The translations under genes and the position numbers were made by a program. Of a stretch of 64,000 nt of DNA, positions 47,450 to 60,655 are shown piece by piece. The notes below the pieces were generated by a model that did no database searches, had not been told where the DNA came from, and saw only the letters and a list, made by a program, of their open reading frames with translations. Each line of letters starts with the position of its first letter. Within the stretch, counting starts at the first letter, position 1. Location of the stretch: NCBI RefSeq assembly GCF_020740795.1, contig NC_067285.1:109145652-109209651 (forward strand), read 5' to 3'. This DNA comes from Apus apus (lineage: Eukaryota > Chordata > Aves > Apodiformes > Apodidae).

Positions 47450-48530
47450 ATGGGTGTCAGTGTCCCAAATCAAGGAATATTCAAGATGCAGTTTGTGTTT
47501 TGCTTAGCAGAGGTCAAGCTGCATGTTTTGACATCTGTTGGTTTCCTGTGATTGTCTGTAACATCCATGGATGAATGAATACAGTCTAAACATCACTAAA
47601 AGTGAACAATTTCCTGTGTTTAATCTTTTTTTTTTTTTTTAAATAACCCCAGGATGTGTTTTGCTGGGTCCACATGAATTGGTAACTCACTGAATGCAGT
47701 GTCCTTGGGGAAGGGGAGAAAGGAGGATAGGTTCTGTTTCAGTTTTTGTTGCCTGTCATGACCCCAAATAAACCACTGCTGTGTCTCCATGCTAGAGGGA
47801 ACAAACAAAAATGTCATGTCTACAGGGAGGTTTTTATAACTCATTTAAAAATTTATTAACTGCTAGCTGCCATGACAAGGCTCACATTTTGTACCCTGTG
47901 TTTGGTTTTTTAGTGGAATGTATGATTTGGGTGTTACACTACATTCTGAAGCAGTCCATTCTGAGTATTTTCTTGTTTTTATCCTTTCTTTAAGCCTAAT
48001 TATGCCTCATCCTGCTTATCTCTGAGCACACATCTATGGAACAAAACCAAGGATTTGCCACCAGGTCCTTTTGGAGTGTACAGTGCATCTGGGCTAGACT
48101 GGAGGTTTTCTCTACCAAGCTGATTGATCCTTCAGGAGGTGTATGAAAAGCAGTCGCTTTAGCAAAAGCTTCAAACTCTTTGCTGATAATTAACCCATTA
48201 TTAAGTAGATGGTCCCCAGTTATCAGCTCCAGAGCCACCTGGCTAGGAAGAGAAGGTTTGCTGTGCAAGCCTGTTGCACTTCAATGAATTCACTCATTTA
48301 CTCAGAGTGTTCAGTAGCTGTATTTTTTTTTTCCAGTTCATAATACAGAAAGAAGTTCTGAAGGACATGCAGCACTTAGTGAATACATCTATATACAGTC
48401 AGCCAGAATTGAGATAAAAATAATACAGCGATCAAAAGTAATTATTCTGGCCTGCCAGATACATAGAACAGACTAAAGATGTTTTCTTCTTTTTTTTTTT
48501 CCCATGTTTTTTTTTTAAAGAAAAGATTAA
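47450..48530. other. Convergent intergenic gap MRPL35/REEP1
   Basis: About 1.1 kb between the 3' end of MRPL35 and the inferred 3' end of REEP1. It holds several short T-rich runs. Open frames on both strands resemble nothing I know, and I see no gene here. Confidence 0.5.
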
Positions 48531-48533
48531 GAC

Positions 48534-48539
48534 TTTATT
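48534..48539 (-). terminator. Candidate REEP1 polyadenylation signal
   Basis: AATAAA on the minus strand, about 3.5 kb after the REEP1 stop codon. It is chosen because it is the last such signal before MRPL35 with a plausible context. Closer signals may be used as well, for example near 49910. Confidence 0.4.
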
Positions 48540-51500
48540 CAAGATGTGTACCAAGCAGTGTAACAAAACCAGCAAAACATCAACCTTTGGAATACTGTTG
48601 TAACAGCCATTGTCGTGAGGCATTTACTGTTCCATCACAGATCCTTTCTACCCATCACAGGAAAGAAATCCCATGAAGTGCACAATGATGATCCTTAAAT
48701 AGTCCATCAAAATGCAAATCCCAGTGTAGTGTTCTCTGCTATTTCAGATACTGTGCTAGATGCAAAACGAGTACCAAAACAAAAGGCAGAAAGAGACTGT
48801 GATTAACGAGCATTGGGTCACAAGTAGGAGGCTTCCATCACTAGGTGAGAACACTTCAGAGAGCAGTCAGGGGCAGCAGGTTGTTCACACGAGGCTTGGG
48901 AGCATCTCTCCAAGCAGATTTCTCCCTCTCATTAGGGATAAATAACCTGATTGGCCTTTCCTTCTGTGCTGGGTTTGCACTTACACTACTTAGATTAGCG
49001 TGGGGGTAATTCCAAGGTGACAGGGATACACACGAAGCCTGTCTTGTCTATATTGAATGTGATCCTGACTCAGCACTCGGTGGCTGTGGCTGCACTGACA
49101 CTGGCCCCTACAACAGGAGAGGAGGGGTGGAGGGCTGCACTGAGCTGCTCCAGCTTGTTCTCATAACTGTGGTGATTTTATGGTAAACAAGATAATTCAC
49201 AGGCCCGTTTTCCATGGACCATCTTCAGCTGCAGTCTCCTTCCCCTCAGCCTCAATTTTACTTCGTTAAAATAATGCAAGCTTCACCTGAGCCTCTATTT
49301 TTCAGGGCTGGCCTGTTTCCTTCAGGGTGACACTCTCCAGGCTCTCTCTGAGAAGCCAGGAGGTCTCTGTCTGCCTGCCCTACAACACTGACCCTAGAGC
49401 CCACCTGCCTGAAGGGCTCCAAAACCACGTTCCTCTTAAGCCCGATCTGTCTCTATTTTAAACCAGCAGCTGCAAGACTGCCTGCTTTGGGAGGAGCCAT
49501 CGCGCCGTCAGGGAGCTGGGATGGGAGGAAGCTGAGAACTGCTCCCCAAGAGGCCACGATCTTCCCCTTGCTCTAATCCTGCAAACCCCCGCTTGCCAGG
49601 AGGGGTCAGGATGAGCACAGGGCTTGTTCCTTGAGAGAACAACTAGGAACAAAAGGCTTCACTTCTGGTGGTTATTCCTAATGAACCTAAGTAGCCAGAG
49701 TGAAATAACAGCCTTGGGGCAACACCTGTAAACAGCCCGCGGGTGGAAATGAGGAAATCAAAAGCAAAAGGCCGTTCTCTTCTGTACACAGAACACTAGA
49801 GCACTACATGTATGTGGTCAGGCATTCACATTTCTTGTCTATCTATACACAAATATACAGCTCGGTTGATAAATTAATCCATTTTTGCCAGAGATATGAA
49901 AAGGTTTATTATTTTTCTTCTCATTTATACAGTGAATGTTTCAAGAGATATAAGGCAACTCCCTTGTCCACAATTTCACCTCAGCACTTCAGAAATGCTG
50001 AACAGTCAAGTTTACAGTAAAACAGCAGATCAGATGCACATTTAATCATTCTGGTGAGAATCAGGGTTAACACAGTGTGTCTGAGAAGAGAATTTGTCAG
50101 ACGTTACGTAGCTCTATGTTGTTGGGGTTTTTTGGCGTAATTGAGTGCAAACTTGTCAGCTTCTTTTTATCTTATGGCAGCCCATTGCATAGCAGGGAAA
50201 CAGGTCGCTGGAAACAGGATTTTGTTTTCTGCTAACACTGCAGGCAGTTTCTCTATTTCTTTTAAATGTTTGCCAAAAGAAATCAAATACACTCTAAAGC
50301 TGCTTAAAAACAAAGCACACAAGCTCAGCTTCTCAGAGCTTTTGCTGAGTGTCTTCCAAGGACTGACTCTTCTGCAACTGCTATTTGAACAGGTTTGTTG
50401 GGGTTTTTTTCCAATTTACTGTCTGAAGACTTTTTCCTTCTTGCCCATTGCAAAATATGATTGGATTAGCACATGTAAAGGAAATAAAATTGTCAGGTAA
50501 TGAGGCCAAATATTGTGGCAGACATAGGAAATACTTGCTTGCCTTTTCCACTTCCTAGCCGGGTCAGACAAAGGTTTGTGCGTGTGCATAATGAATTTCT
50601 CTCTTCCCCACATATGTAGGAAGCTCTGGAGGAAACCTCAGGGATCCATCAGTCAGGGACAGCTGGGATATCGATGCATATCCGGCAGAGAAAAGGTTTC
50701 AAAGGCCACTTCAGATTTACCTCTGAGCCTGACACACTCCAGCCAGCTGCTGGCATCCTGGGCTAGATGAACAGTATTGCTCACCACCAAGCTCCTGTAC
50801 TGATCCATTAGTGATGGCACATCCTACCTAATGCTAAATGTTTCTCTAGTCTATGTGACAGGTCCAAGGGCAAATACAAAGGGCCACGTAATTAACTTAT
50901 GTGTGAATCTCACATGCTCAACACTTACAAGAGACACCAACTTGAAGCACGAATACACAAACCCTACCACGTCTTCCTCTTCTTTTATATTTCTCATGTA
51001 TATATGGACACAAATACATCACTCCATCTGGTTCTTGGGGTTCTAACCAAACTCCATGCTACAGGCAAAACTCCAGGCTCCAAAAAGCAGCTCAGACCCA
51101 GCGCCCTGCTCTGCTCATTCCAGTAAACCAGCAGCACCTCACTGAGAGAGCAGGGCGCAGGGACTGACACCTGCAGGCAGGGGAGGGAGGCGCGGTTTCC
51201 CCTGGAAGAGCGTCCCTAAAGCGATTCTAATTTCGGTCGCTGCAGCTACTACAAGCTTGGCTTGCTCACACTTAACAACCAGCAGCAGGACGTTTGCCAC
51301 AGCGATGCCATCTAGCTCTTCTACCAGCCACTGCTTTCCACACAATACTCTCCTGGCTCAGGCTGATCAAAATTAAGACTCCCCCTTCATTACATGATTA
51401 AAACCATTTGTTTTTTCCTCTTGCACATCTCCTCCTCATCCTCTGTAAGTGGTTTTGTCTCTATGTTTTTCTAGCACAACGATTTCTCAGAATACATGTG

Positions 51501-52040
51501 ACTTGCAGAAACAGAGTTGTAGCTCAGCTTTCACTAACGAATCCTGGACATTTTGTACAAAGTACTTTGACATTGGTTACATCATTCACAGTCTTGAGGA
51601 GGAAGGGAGAGAAGAGAAATCCGTGGCTTCTGCAAATCCACTTCATTAATGATAAAGTCATAAATAAATACACGGTCAATGTATCATCATGAGCAACTGA
51701 TTATTTTTGTTTCTGCTGTGCATTCACAGAGCTGTGCAGACACAAATGAGAATTGTAAATGTACAGTCTTATGGGATTAGCATGAGTGGGTGCACGCTCT
51801 GCAAACCAAACAAGGACTCTAAACTTGCAGGTGTCTGCCAGACTGTCCTACCCACATCACGGACAAATGCCAGAGGCGTGTAACAGAAGGATACAGAGAG
51901 AGGAGAGAGAAAGGCCATGTCTACCATGCTGTACATCAAAGCACATCCATCCCACTGCTGTTTCCTACATTAGTAACAAGTAGCTCTTTAAGGCAGAAGA
52001 GGGACATTCTGTGGATCTTGGTGCTATTGGCTCATTGCAC
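48535..52040 (-). other. REEP1: Inferred REEP1 3' UTR
   Basis: No coding exon is recognisable between the REEP1 stop codon and the candidate polyadenylation signal, so this 3.5-kb stretch is most simply a long 3' UTR. Long 3' UTRs are typical of neuronal genes. Its extent is an inference from one AATAAA. Confidence 0.45.
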
Positions 52041-54604
52041 TCACATTGTTTCAGTGGCAGAGGACGAGGTACTTTTCTTCCTGAAGCGAGGTCTAAGGGT
52101 CCTAGGCGGTGCCTGCAGAAAACCAAGAGAAAACTTCAGTGGCATAACAGGAAACATTCTTTCTTTCCTTAAAACTCACCGTCTTTGTGGTGCCTCTGTG
52201 GCAACGATCACATTCCAGGCATGAAGATCTTGGCCCTGAAGATCATTAATGAATGACCAGCTGAGGACTAACCCCTTTAAAAATCCTGCTGTAGTCCTCT
52301 ACCCAGGTTACACCAACACCTTCTTCTCTGGTCCTTGGTTAGAGCTGCAGCTGAAGGTTGCTAATAACAAGAGGGTCAAAGAAGCCAGGACAAAGTGGTG
52401 CAATTTACAGCAGCTCATGGATCAAAAGAGCAAAGTGGTGGCAGACAGCCAACTCTGGTGCCTCCCAGCCCATCCTGCACTGTCCAACCCAGCCACAGCT
52501 CCCCTGAGGGTACAGCTCCTTGGGGCATTACAAAGCTGAAGGGGTAAATCACACTGGGCTGGTAATCTTCACAAGACAGAGATCTTCCAAGAGATCAGCC
52601 TTTCCCCTGGGACACAGGCCAGACACAATCTGTTGAAATTATTTTAGAAGCCAACTATTGCAATCCTGGCCTGCAGTCAGCTGATACTGACAGAGTTTAA
52701 AAAGGAGTCCTGAACACCCAGGAGGAGCCAGACTAACTCCGTGAAATCGGTTTACTGGGATTAACCCTATTCCCCAGACTGAGACAGAAATTAGACTAGC
52801 AAACAAAAGCCCTGATCTGCAGTGCATACTGCTCTCCAAAGAGCTCTGGCATTGTGTCTTGTGAGCTCCACAGTAAGAAATGGTTACCAGATGTTGTAGA
52901 GGAGCACAAACTCTCAGCGTGGAAGCCTGCCCTAGCATTACAGAACACTGCAAGGCCTGGTAAGCTCTTTTACTCCATTTACACAAATATCCAAAGTTTT
53001 ACTTTCTTTAACAGCATCAACCTGTTTACCTCTACGACTATAACACGGTCTTACCATTTTTAAGTGAGGACTTAGTAATTTCTATTTCATTGGACGTTCC
53101 AGCCCAAGATCACGCTGTGATTCCACATTGCTGTGATGCAGCAAGGTATAAATATTCATATAGATAAGAAACTGCACTGTAGCAAGGTTTTGTTTAGACA
53201 CCATCTAAATCTCCATCTCGTTCAGCTTACTCATAAACCTAAGTAATGCCTAGCAGAGATGGGATTAATCCAACACCCCACCCCATCTTCCAAGCCTGAA
53301 ATCTTACCCCAAGTCTCCACTGTGAATCCCCAAAAACCAAAGAGACCTGGATGGGACAGTTACATCCAGAAAGGAACAGCTAGAGGAGAAAAGCTGAGAA
53401 AGAAAGCTGCTGTGTATGGCTGGCAGGAATCCCACACCACAATACACTCCATAGCTGCTGGCTCAGAGTTGCTACCTGTAAACCGGGAGCTCTGGGACAC
53501 AGCTGGACAACTAGAGCAGACATTAACTGCACAGTAAAGGCTCTTAAATCAGGAATAAATAGCTCTGCCTCCTCTGGGATGTCACTTCACAGCTCTGAGA
53601 CTGTCACAGAGGCTGCACCTTTCTACAGCAAGAACAGAGCAGCCCAGCTTTTTGTTAGAGCCACCCAGGGTACGATGACCCACTAGGAGAACATACAACC
53701 ACTTACCAAACCACACCACTCCAGCTCTCTCACACTGAGCCAAAGGGGTGGTGGAACAAAACAGCTCCCCCACGGTGGAGCTCTCCCAGCTTTGATCTGA
53801 GAGCTGCTGGTTGTGGCTCCATCCCTCCTGTCCAGATCTGGAAGCCTACAGATCCTACAGCATCTCCCACAGAGATTTCCTGCACAACAGTATGTGGCTA
53901 AAAATAGCTTTTGGGAAACTACAATGTGAGATCTCCATCTCCTTTAGTTCTTTTGCTTCCATGAAGGAACTTAAAGCATACTGGTTAACATAGTGCATGA
54001 AGGAAGAACTGCTGCTGGTTTTGATGGGGTTTGTTCAGGGGCAAACTCAAGTGAGAGGAACTGGGCTCTGAACTGTGAGTGCTCTGGCTGTGGATGCAAG
54101 ATGCTCTTACAGTATCCATCCTCCCTTGGGGCTGAGAATAGATTTTCCTCTACAGACATGAAAAATCAACTAGCAGTTGAGATAAAAATCCTCTCACCCA
54201 GATATCTCCACATTAGCACATGGTTTATAGCTAGATCTAAGTTTGCAATTCAGATCCAACTCTGAAGCCCTGCATTACTATTATGTCCACAGGCACTAAC
54301 TGAGACTTCTTTCAGGAAATCTACATGTACAGAAAAGTAATCAAACCCATAGCAAGAGCCACCCCTGAAAGACCAGAAATCTATTGTTTTTAGACCAAAG
54401 AGAGATGTTAATTCAAGATTCAAGGAATGCCATCGTAGGAGGAGCCTTGACAATATGGAAGTACCTCAAGGGGTTGATCCTTCTTTTTGGGCCTTTTGTT
54501 CATGGATGCACAATCCAATGACTCGTTCTCTTCATCATCTGAGAACACAGAGCCTTTTGTTTCACAGTTTGCCTCAGGTGGCTTTTCATATTTATTGTCC
54601 ACAC
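52041..54604 (-). CDS. REEP1: REEP1 C-terminal coding exons (partial gene)
   Basis: REEP1 is a hairpin membrane protein that shapes tubular endoplasmic reticulum and is mutated in human spastic paraplegia. Two minus-strand exons are visible. The first, 54604-54465 (46 codons after two bases that complete a split codon), contains VFSDDEENESLDCASMNKR followed by PKKKDQPLE. The last, 52112-52041 (23 codons and stop), contains APPRTLRPRFRKKSTSSS and ends ATETM. They join in phase 0. The last exon has a strong acceptor (pyrimidine run ending TTCTGCAG); the acceptor of the first is weak. Identity rests on synteny (MRPL35-REEP1 as in human, same strand) and on likeness to the REEP2 tail, which as I recall reads KAEPLASKTLKTRPKKKTSG. 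The N-terminal hairpin exons are not in the window. The tail differs from canonical human REEP1, so this may be a long isoform. Confidence 0.72.
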
Positions 54605-56929
54605 CTATTTAACACAGCCATTTACAGTCTAAACGTGAAGACAAAAGATGAGGAGATCAGTGATGGTTTGATTCATACACCCCCAAATGCCACCTCACTG
54701 CAAACCATGCACCTTCTAGAGATTAGCAGACAGAAGGTTCACACATCACACTCTAGTAACCACAGCTGTGGGGTTAGAAATCAAAAGGCCCTTGCTTATG
54801 AAGCTATTATAAGCTCTATTTGGATTATTTTACATAGAATTCAGACTAAGTTCTGGTGTTCTGGAGGTTGACTATTGAAAGAGGTATTGGGGTTTTTTTG
54901 TTTGGCTCAGGAATAAGTAAAACAGCGGATTTCTCGAATCACTGATTCCATCCATAGTTCCTGCATCTACTGCTTTCAGAAAGACTGTCCTCTAGAAGAC
55001 ACCAAATGAATGCTGAAGCCTTCTAGACAGTAGAGACAGATGCCTGGGATGCAGAAATATGAAGCACAGCAGCACTAACTGACTTAAAGCTGAAAGAGCT
55101 CAAGCCAAGAATCCCAGCCTAAGAGTCACTGAAATTAACCAAAAGCTTCAACAGGTATTGAATGGATCCTCAGCAGTGGGTGTGCTGCTGTGAGACCAGA
55201 GCAGGGAAAAGACTCTTTTCCTTCACTCTGGAGTAAATCTTACGGAGTGTTAACTCCAGTGATGGATCTGAAGGCAGATCAAGGGGTATCGGATGGTCGA
55301 GCATTTCTTTGGACCATGACATTTTAATCACTCTCCCTGGAAGGGCCAGGTCTGAGACTAAGGTTGGATGCAGCTGTACCCGGGCTCCTCTCTGAGAAGT
55401 TCAGAAAATCTGAATCTCCCTGGGTTGCCCTACTCAGGTTGTGACAGACAGTTAGGGTTCTTCATTTTGAAACATGTCAGGAAGTGTTTGCTGTTTAGAT
55501 GGCATTACCCACAATTATTTGCCCTACACTTAGCCTGTGGTATTAACATACATAGAAATAATGTTCTGTGCTACTTCTCTCAGCCTGACTGTAAGACTCT
55601 GCTGGACCAAAGACTAAGGTCAAAGAGGATTCTTAAACATCTAATACTGATTAATCCATTTAAATCCTTAAAGCACAAGAGAACTGAATTCTCCAGCTCT
55701 TTCAGTTGGGTAAGGGAGAGCCAAAGTAGAGTGATTTGGCCACAACAACCCCACAAGTCACGAGCAGGTCACCAGGGCTCCCTGCCAAACCAGGTCAGCA
55801 GCTGAATGCTCTCAGCCCCTGCATTCAAGCCCACAGGATGTGGCTGCTGCTTGAGAGCACAGTGCAGAGCATCCTCTGGCCACTGACCCCATGTTTCTAC
55901 CCCTTTATCACCATTTGCATGGGCAGGCTGGAAGACACCAGCACAGGTTTCCAGGAAAAGCTGGAAGCTGACTTTTTCCCAGCTGTGCTGAAAATGCTCA
56001 TAGTCATGTTGCAGGGATACAGGGCCAGGAATAATGCTGAATTCTGTTTTTTAGAAGGGGCCCAGCATAGACCATTTGATGTGGAAGCTGGTCCTTGTCA
56101 CCTCTCTAAGCCAACAATAAATTGAGTCAAGTTTGGTTTATATGCTTTTTGTTCAGAGTTTGAGCATAACCCTGAACCAAGCATGCCCAAATCTACAGCC
56201 TGGAGGCCAAGTACTGTCCCAACACCAATTCATCTGACTGCTCCCACCTCCCCTGTTGCCCAGAGGTCCGTCAGATGTGGGCTGCAGGTTGGACTTCAGG
56301 GACCTTGTTTCCAGACAGTAAAACTGGGACTTCTTTAAACTGGCTCGCTGAGGTTTGCACAGTGGCCCAACAATACACCTCCAGCCATGTGCTGCTGTGA
56401 GGAGACAAGGGCTTTCCCCAGAGAAATGAGGACTTTGAATGGGACAGGACAGAGGGGAGTTGGGGAACACTGGCTGCTGAAGCTGAGAGCTTACAGGACA
56501 AGGCAAACCTGCCCTGCTTCCCTTCTCCTACAGCCAGCCACTCCACTGCAGAAGGAGACAGAAGGAACTGTCAGCCTTTACAATGCCCCCATGAATCCCA
56601 TGCTTTTCCAGTGTGCATTGCTTTCTCCATTATTTTTCTCTTTCTTGAATCAGGTGCTGGGTAAGAAAGTTATCCAGGCAGCTCTGCCACCTGTGTCACT
56701 CATCTCCACAACAGGCACAGCAGAGGCACAGCCTCCTGCAGGCCCCTCCACCCTCCCCCTCAGCCTGAGCATCACATCCACGTCCTGAAGCTGCTTCCAT
56801 TAAAACCAAGTGGAGAACTCAGTGTCTAAGCTGGCACCTGGTGCTTTGCCCCCTGCTGCAGAGAGGTCTGTGAAGTCCACTGTAAGCTGGGCTGAGGCCC
56901 TCTTCTCCCCTGCTACATCTCATGAATGT

Positions 56930-57440
56930 TGGTAGGTAGAGTTCAAGATTCACAAACTAAGTGGCCATGACAGTCTCCATTTTGAAAACCATAACAGTGA
57001 GAACGGAGGGTCCCCATGGCTGGGTGCCCAAGAACCTCTTTCACTGTTCCCTATTGTTCAGAAGCAGGATCTGTAACAGAACAAAAAATTCAGCAAAATG
57101 GGGTAAGAACTTTGTGGCAGGTGATAGGATGAAGGTATAACCTCTAGTTACTTTAGATAATTTTAATGCTAAAAACCCACACCCCTTTGTGAATAATAAG
57201 CATGCTAATCAGGTAACCTCCCTGAATGTTTTAAACATGAATTAATCATTATTGACCAATCATGTATTTTGTTGTGATTTTCCTTTTGTTACTATTTCCT
57301 ACATTTGACCCTGCCTGCCTCCCCAGAGGTGTGCTGGCTGATGCTAAATGCAGACTGGAAATAAAGACAAATATCTTGCCTCAGAGTGTTGATCAGCTCT
57401 TTGCACACTGAGTGAAGAATGCAGGTTCAGAGTAACATCT
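56930..57440 (+). mobile_element. Possible solo-LTR-like fossil of an endogenous retrovirus
   Basis: A block about 500 bp long has an LTR-like layout: an AT-rich U3-like part, an AATAAA at about 57360, and a short U5-like part ending in AACA. It is followed by TTGGAGACCCAGTTGGGA, which loosely recalls the first bases after an avian LTR. No retroviral genes are recognisable around it. The boundaries and family are uncertain and the copy looks old. Confidence 0.3.
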
Positions 57441-60329
57441 TGGAGACCCAGTTGGGATAGTCATAAAAGCCTTGCATGGATCATCTTGCCATCCCTGACA
57501 TTGGAGAACTGGATTGGGGAGGACTCCAGCATGCACTGACCTGTTAATTCAAGACTCCTCCAAATCCCCTCTGGTGTCAGGCAACAAGCCCAACTCCAAG
57601 CTGCAACACTCAAGAGAGAACACAGATTTGGGACAACATCAGTGCAAATGTGGTACCAAAAACAGCCCAATGAGAACCAGTTTTGCTTCAGAGTCATGGA
57701 ACTGGGTAAGAAGCAGATCTATCCCAGGCCTTTCCACCACATTTTTGACCATGGACAAGAGCAGATCTTGAACACAGGGCCCTTTTTTAAGACCCAGAGA
57801 TGTAAGGGTTCCTTGCCCATCCTCCCTCAGGGAGGATATGTTTTAGGGGCAGTTCCAACCTCATATTGATCTGGGGTGCCAGACTTTGTCCCATGTTTGT
57901 GGAAGCATTACATTGTTGTAGGAATGGAGGCAACTCATCTTTGAAGGGCTACTGCTGCCTGAGTGCCAACTCTGAAGTTGTGGGATTTTTTGTGAATAAT
58001 GACAAGATTAAAAACTCATTTTTGTACTCCAACAGAGTGAGGCCTCTGCAGGAGAAAATGTAAAGCAAGGGATTAACCAGAATAGTAAATACACATGTGA
58101 GGAATTAGTGAGAAAGGAGAGAGAATCTTAAAAATGAATGGCTGGGTTCTAGGGTGAAGACTGAGAAGCAAAACATGTTGTCAGGGCTGGCACAGATTTC
58201 TCCAGGACAGCACTTGGCCAGGTGACCTCCTGTCTGTGGTCAGGATCTGAGGCTGTGGGGCCTCAGGCCACTATCAGATGTCCCCAGAATGGCAGAGACA
58301 GCACCTTGTGCTGCTCCAGGGAAGCAGCTGACAGTCCCAGAAACCTTGTCACAGCCAGGAGGTGGCAAAGCTTGGACAACAGGGTAGACATCAGCCCTGG
58401 CTCTCTCCCACTCCCCACCTCAGAGCAGGCAGTGTTTTGGGTGTCTCCACCTCTCACATTTATGGCTCCACACCTTTGTGTGGAAGTGCAGTATCTGCAG
58501 GAAGGGGAACTGGGCTGGTGTGCCAGGGAGAAAGCTACTGCTGCCTCTTGCAAATCTTTTCAGTAACCCAGATTCCATTCCTCTCTTCACTAGGGCAAGA
58601 GAATCTGACTGCAAACAGCCTAAGGAAAGGGACCCCTTCATTCTAGTTCCTATAATCCTACCCTGATTCCTTCAGGGGGAACCAATGCAACCAACATTTG
58701 TGTGGGAAGCCCTGAAGCTGGGCATATTCCAATTTAAAGTAGATGGGGTTGGGATCTAAGTTGTTAAATGCTCCACAGCAATTACTTTGAGTCAGGCTCT
58801 GATTTATGCTGCTGTTTAAATCCAGAGTGACTCCTGTGGATTTTCATGAGTACAACAGAGGTCAGGGCCTGGCCCACTCTAACTACAGATGAGCAAAGGT
58901 CTTTGAACTAGATCCTCTGAAAATTTCAACACTTAAATGCAGTTTTAGTTGGAATCAGGCACCCCAATACCTTTGAGAGAAGCTGGAGCCCCTTTATTTT
59001 TCCCAGGCAATATTCTTTCTCCTGTCACTGTAATTCTTCAGGAGCAATGGGGAAAACCACAGTCACAGGCTACATGAACTAGGAACAAGGTATTGTATTA
59101 TTGCAATGGAAAATAAAGTCACTCCAGAGCTAAGCCTTTCCAGGGGATTATTCATATAAGGAGGTTTGCAGACCACTTATTAAGAGCAAGAGAGCAGACA
59201 TTGTTATACAATGGTGATCAGCTTCTTTTCCCTGCAACAAAGACAAATTTGCCATCATTTCCAAAAGACACTGACCCAAGCCATGGACTTCCCCAACCAT
59301 TTTCATTGCCAAACCAAGAAATTAGGAGCAGCCAACTCCAACATCACACACTGCCCAGGAACTACAAAACATAGGCAGCCAACCTTTTCAAAGCTGAAGT
59401 CAAGTGCAACCAAAGCAAACAAGTCTAACCACATCAACAAAGTCATCTGTTAATGAAAACACATCCCACAAATGATGTTAAGTGCTAGTCACTTCAGTGC
59501 AAACACCTCAGAAGAAAACTCATGCAGTCTGTAACACTTACATCAGAGTCCCATAATATTTACATAGAGAAAAGGAAAGAATAAACTGTTAGGGAAAAAC
59601 ATCTGGGCAAAGAGGGGAAAGGAACATTGTTTCAGAGCACAGAAATCTTCACCTTGGCTTTCATAATATCTGTGGTTCAACTGGAGTTTAATAAACAACA
59701 ATTAATGTTTTAATTTCTCTTGGTAAAATGCAAATGTACTTAACATCCTGATTTTCTAAGAAATTTTTTCCTTCCCTGAAATAACCAAAACAACTATGAA
59801 AGTATTTTTAAATACCCAGAGAAACTCCCAAATTGCCATCCAGAGGCAGTGTTGCAAAGTGATGCAAATAATCCCTGTAAAAATTTGATTGAACATTTAG
59901 TAAAAGGAAGTTTTAAGGAACAAAATGACCAGAGCAACGGAATGTTGTCGTTTGTTCTTTAAGCTTAATGAGAGAAAGGTTAAAAAAACCCCATCTGTAA
60001 ATTCCCAGCACAAGAGCTGGAAGCAAAACTTTCAAAGAACAAAAATGAAACCACCTACACCTTTGAATTGAATCAGTTTGCAGCAAGGGGGCTGTTCATA
60101 TATCTCCAAAGTCAATTAGTTTTTTAAGAGTTCTTTCCACTGTCATAATCTCATGTGCAATTTGTAGCACAGCACAAAGAAGGGGTTGGATATATCTAAT
60201 ATACCAATATGATGATTTTATTTCAAACACAATTAAGTGAATGTCCCATTAAGGTTCTCACTAAGTTGCACTGCTGATTGTGAACAATCTGTCACCTTGT
60301 CTTCAGGGTGACAACAACATCCAGGAAGA

Positions 60330-60655
60330 GATCCAACTTCATTTTATTGGAAAAAACTCCAGGGGCTGGTTTATGCTGCAACATGAGGACAAGAGGGCAC
60401 AGCCTGAAGCTGCACCAGGGGAGGTTTAGGTTGGATATTAGGAAGCACTTCCTCACAGAGAGGGTGATCAGACATTGGAATGGACTGCCCAGGGAAGTGG
60501 TGGAGTCACCATCCCTGGAGGTGTTCAAGGAAAGGCTGGATGTGGCACTTAGTGCCCTGGTCTAGCTGACATGGTGGTGTTAGGTCATAGGTTGGACTTG
60601 ATGATCTGAGATCTTTTCCAGCCTCAATAATTCCGTGATTTAGTGATTCTGCAAC
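60330..60655 (+). mobile_element. CR1 LINE, 5'-truncated, with the end of ORF2
   Basis: Plus-orientation CR1 in the REEP1 intron. It encodes [20 protein letters not shown] and [20 protein letters not shown] near the ORF2 end, followed by the 3' end to the octamer-like ATTCCGTGATTTAGTGATTC. The ORF end reads well, so this copy looks younger than the one at 33640. Confidence 0.9.

Noticed and set aside
47996-48268. A 90-codon minus-strand open frame downstream of MRPL35
   Set aside because: It has no recognisable domain, composition or splice context. It is most likely chance.
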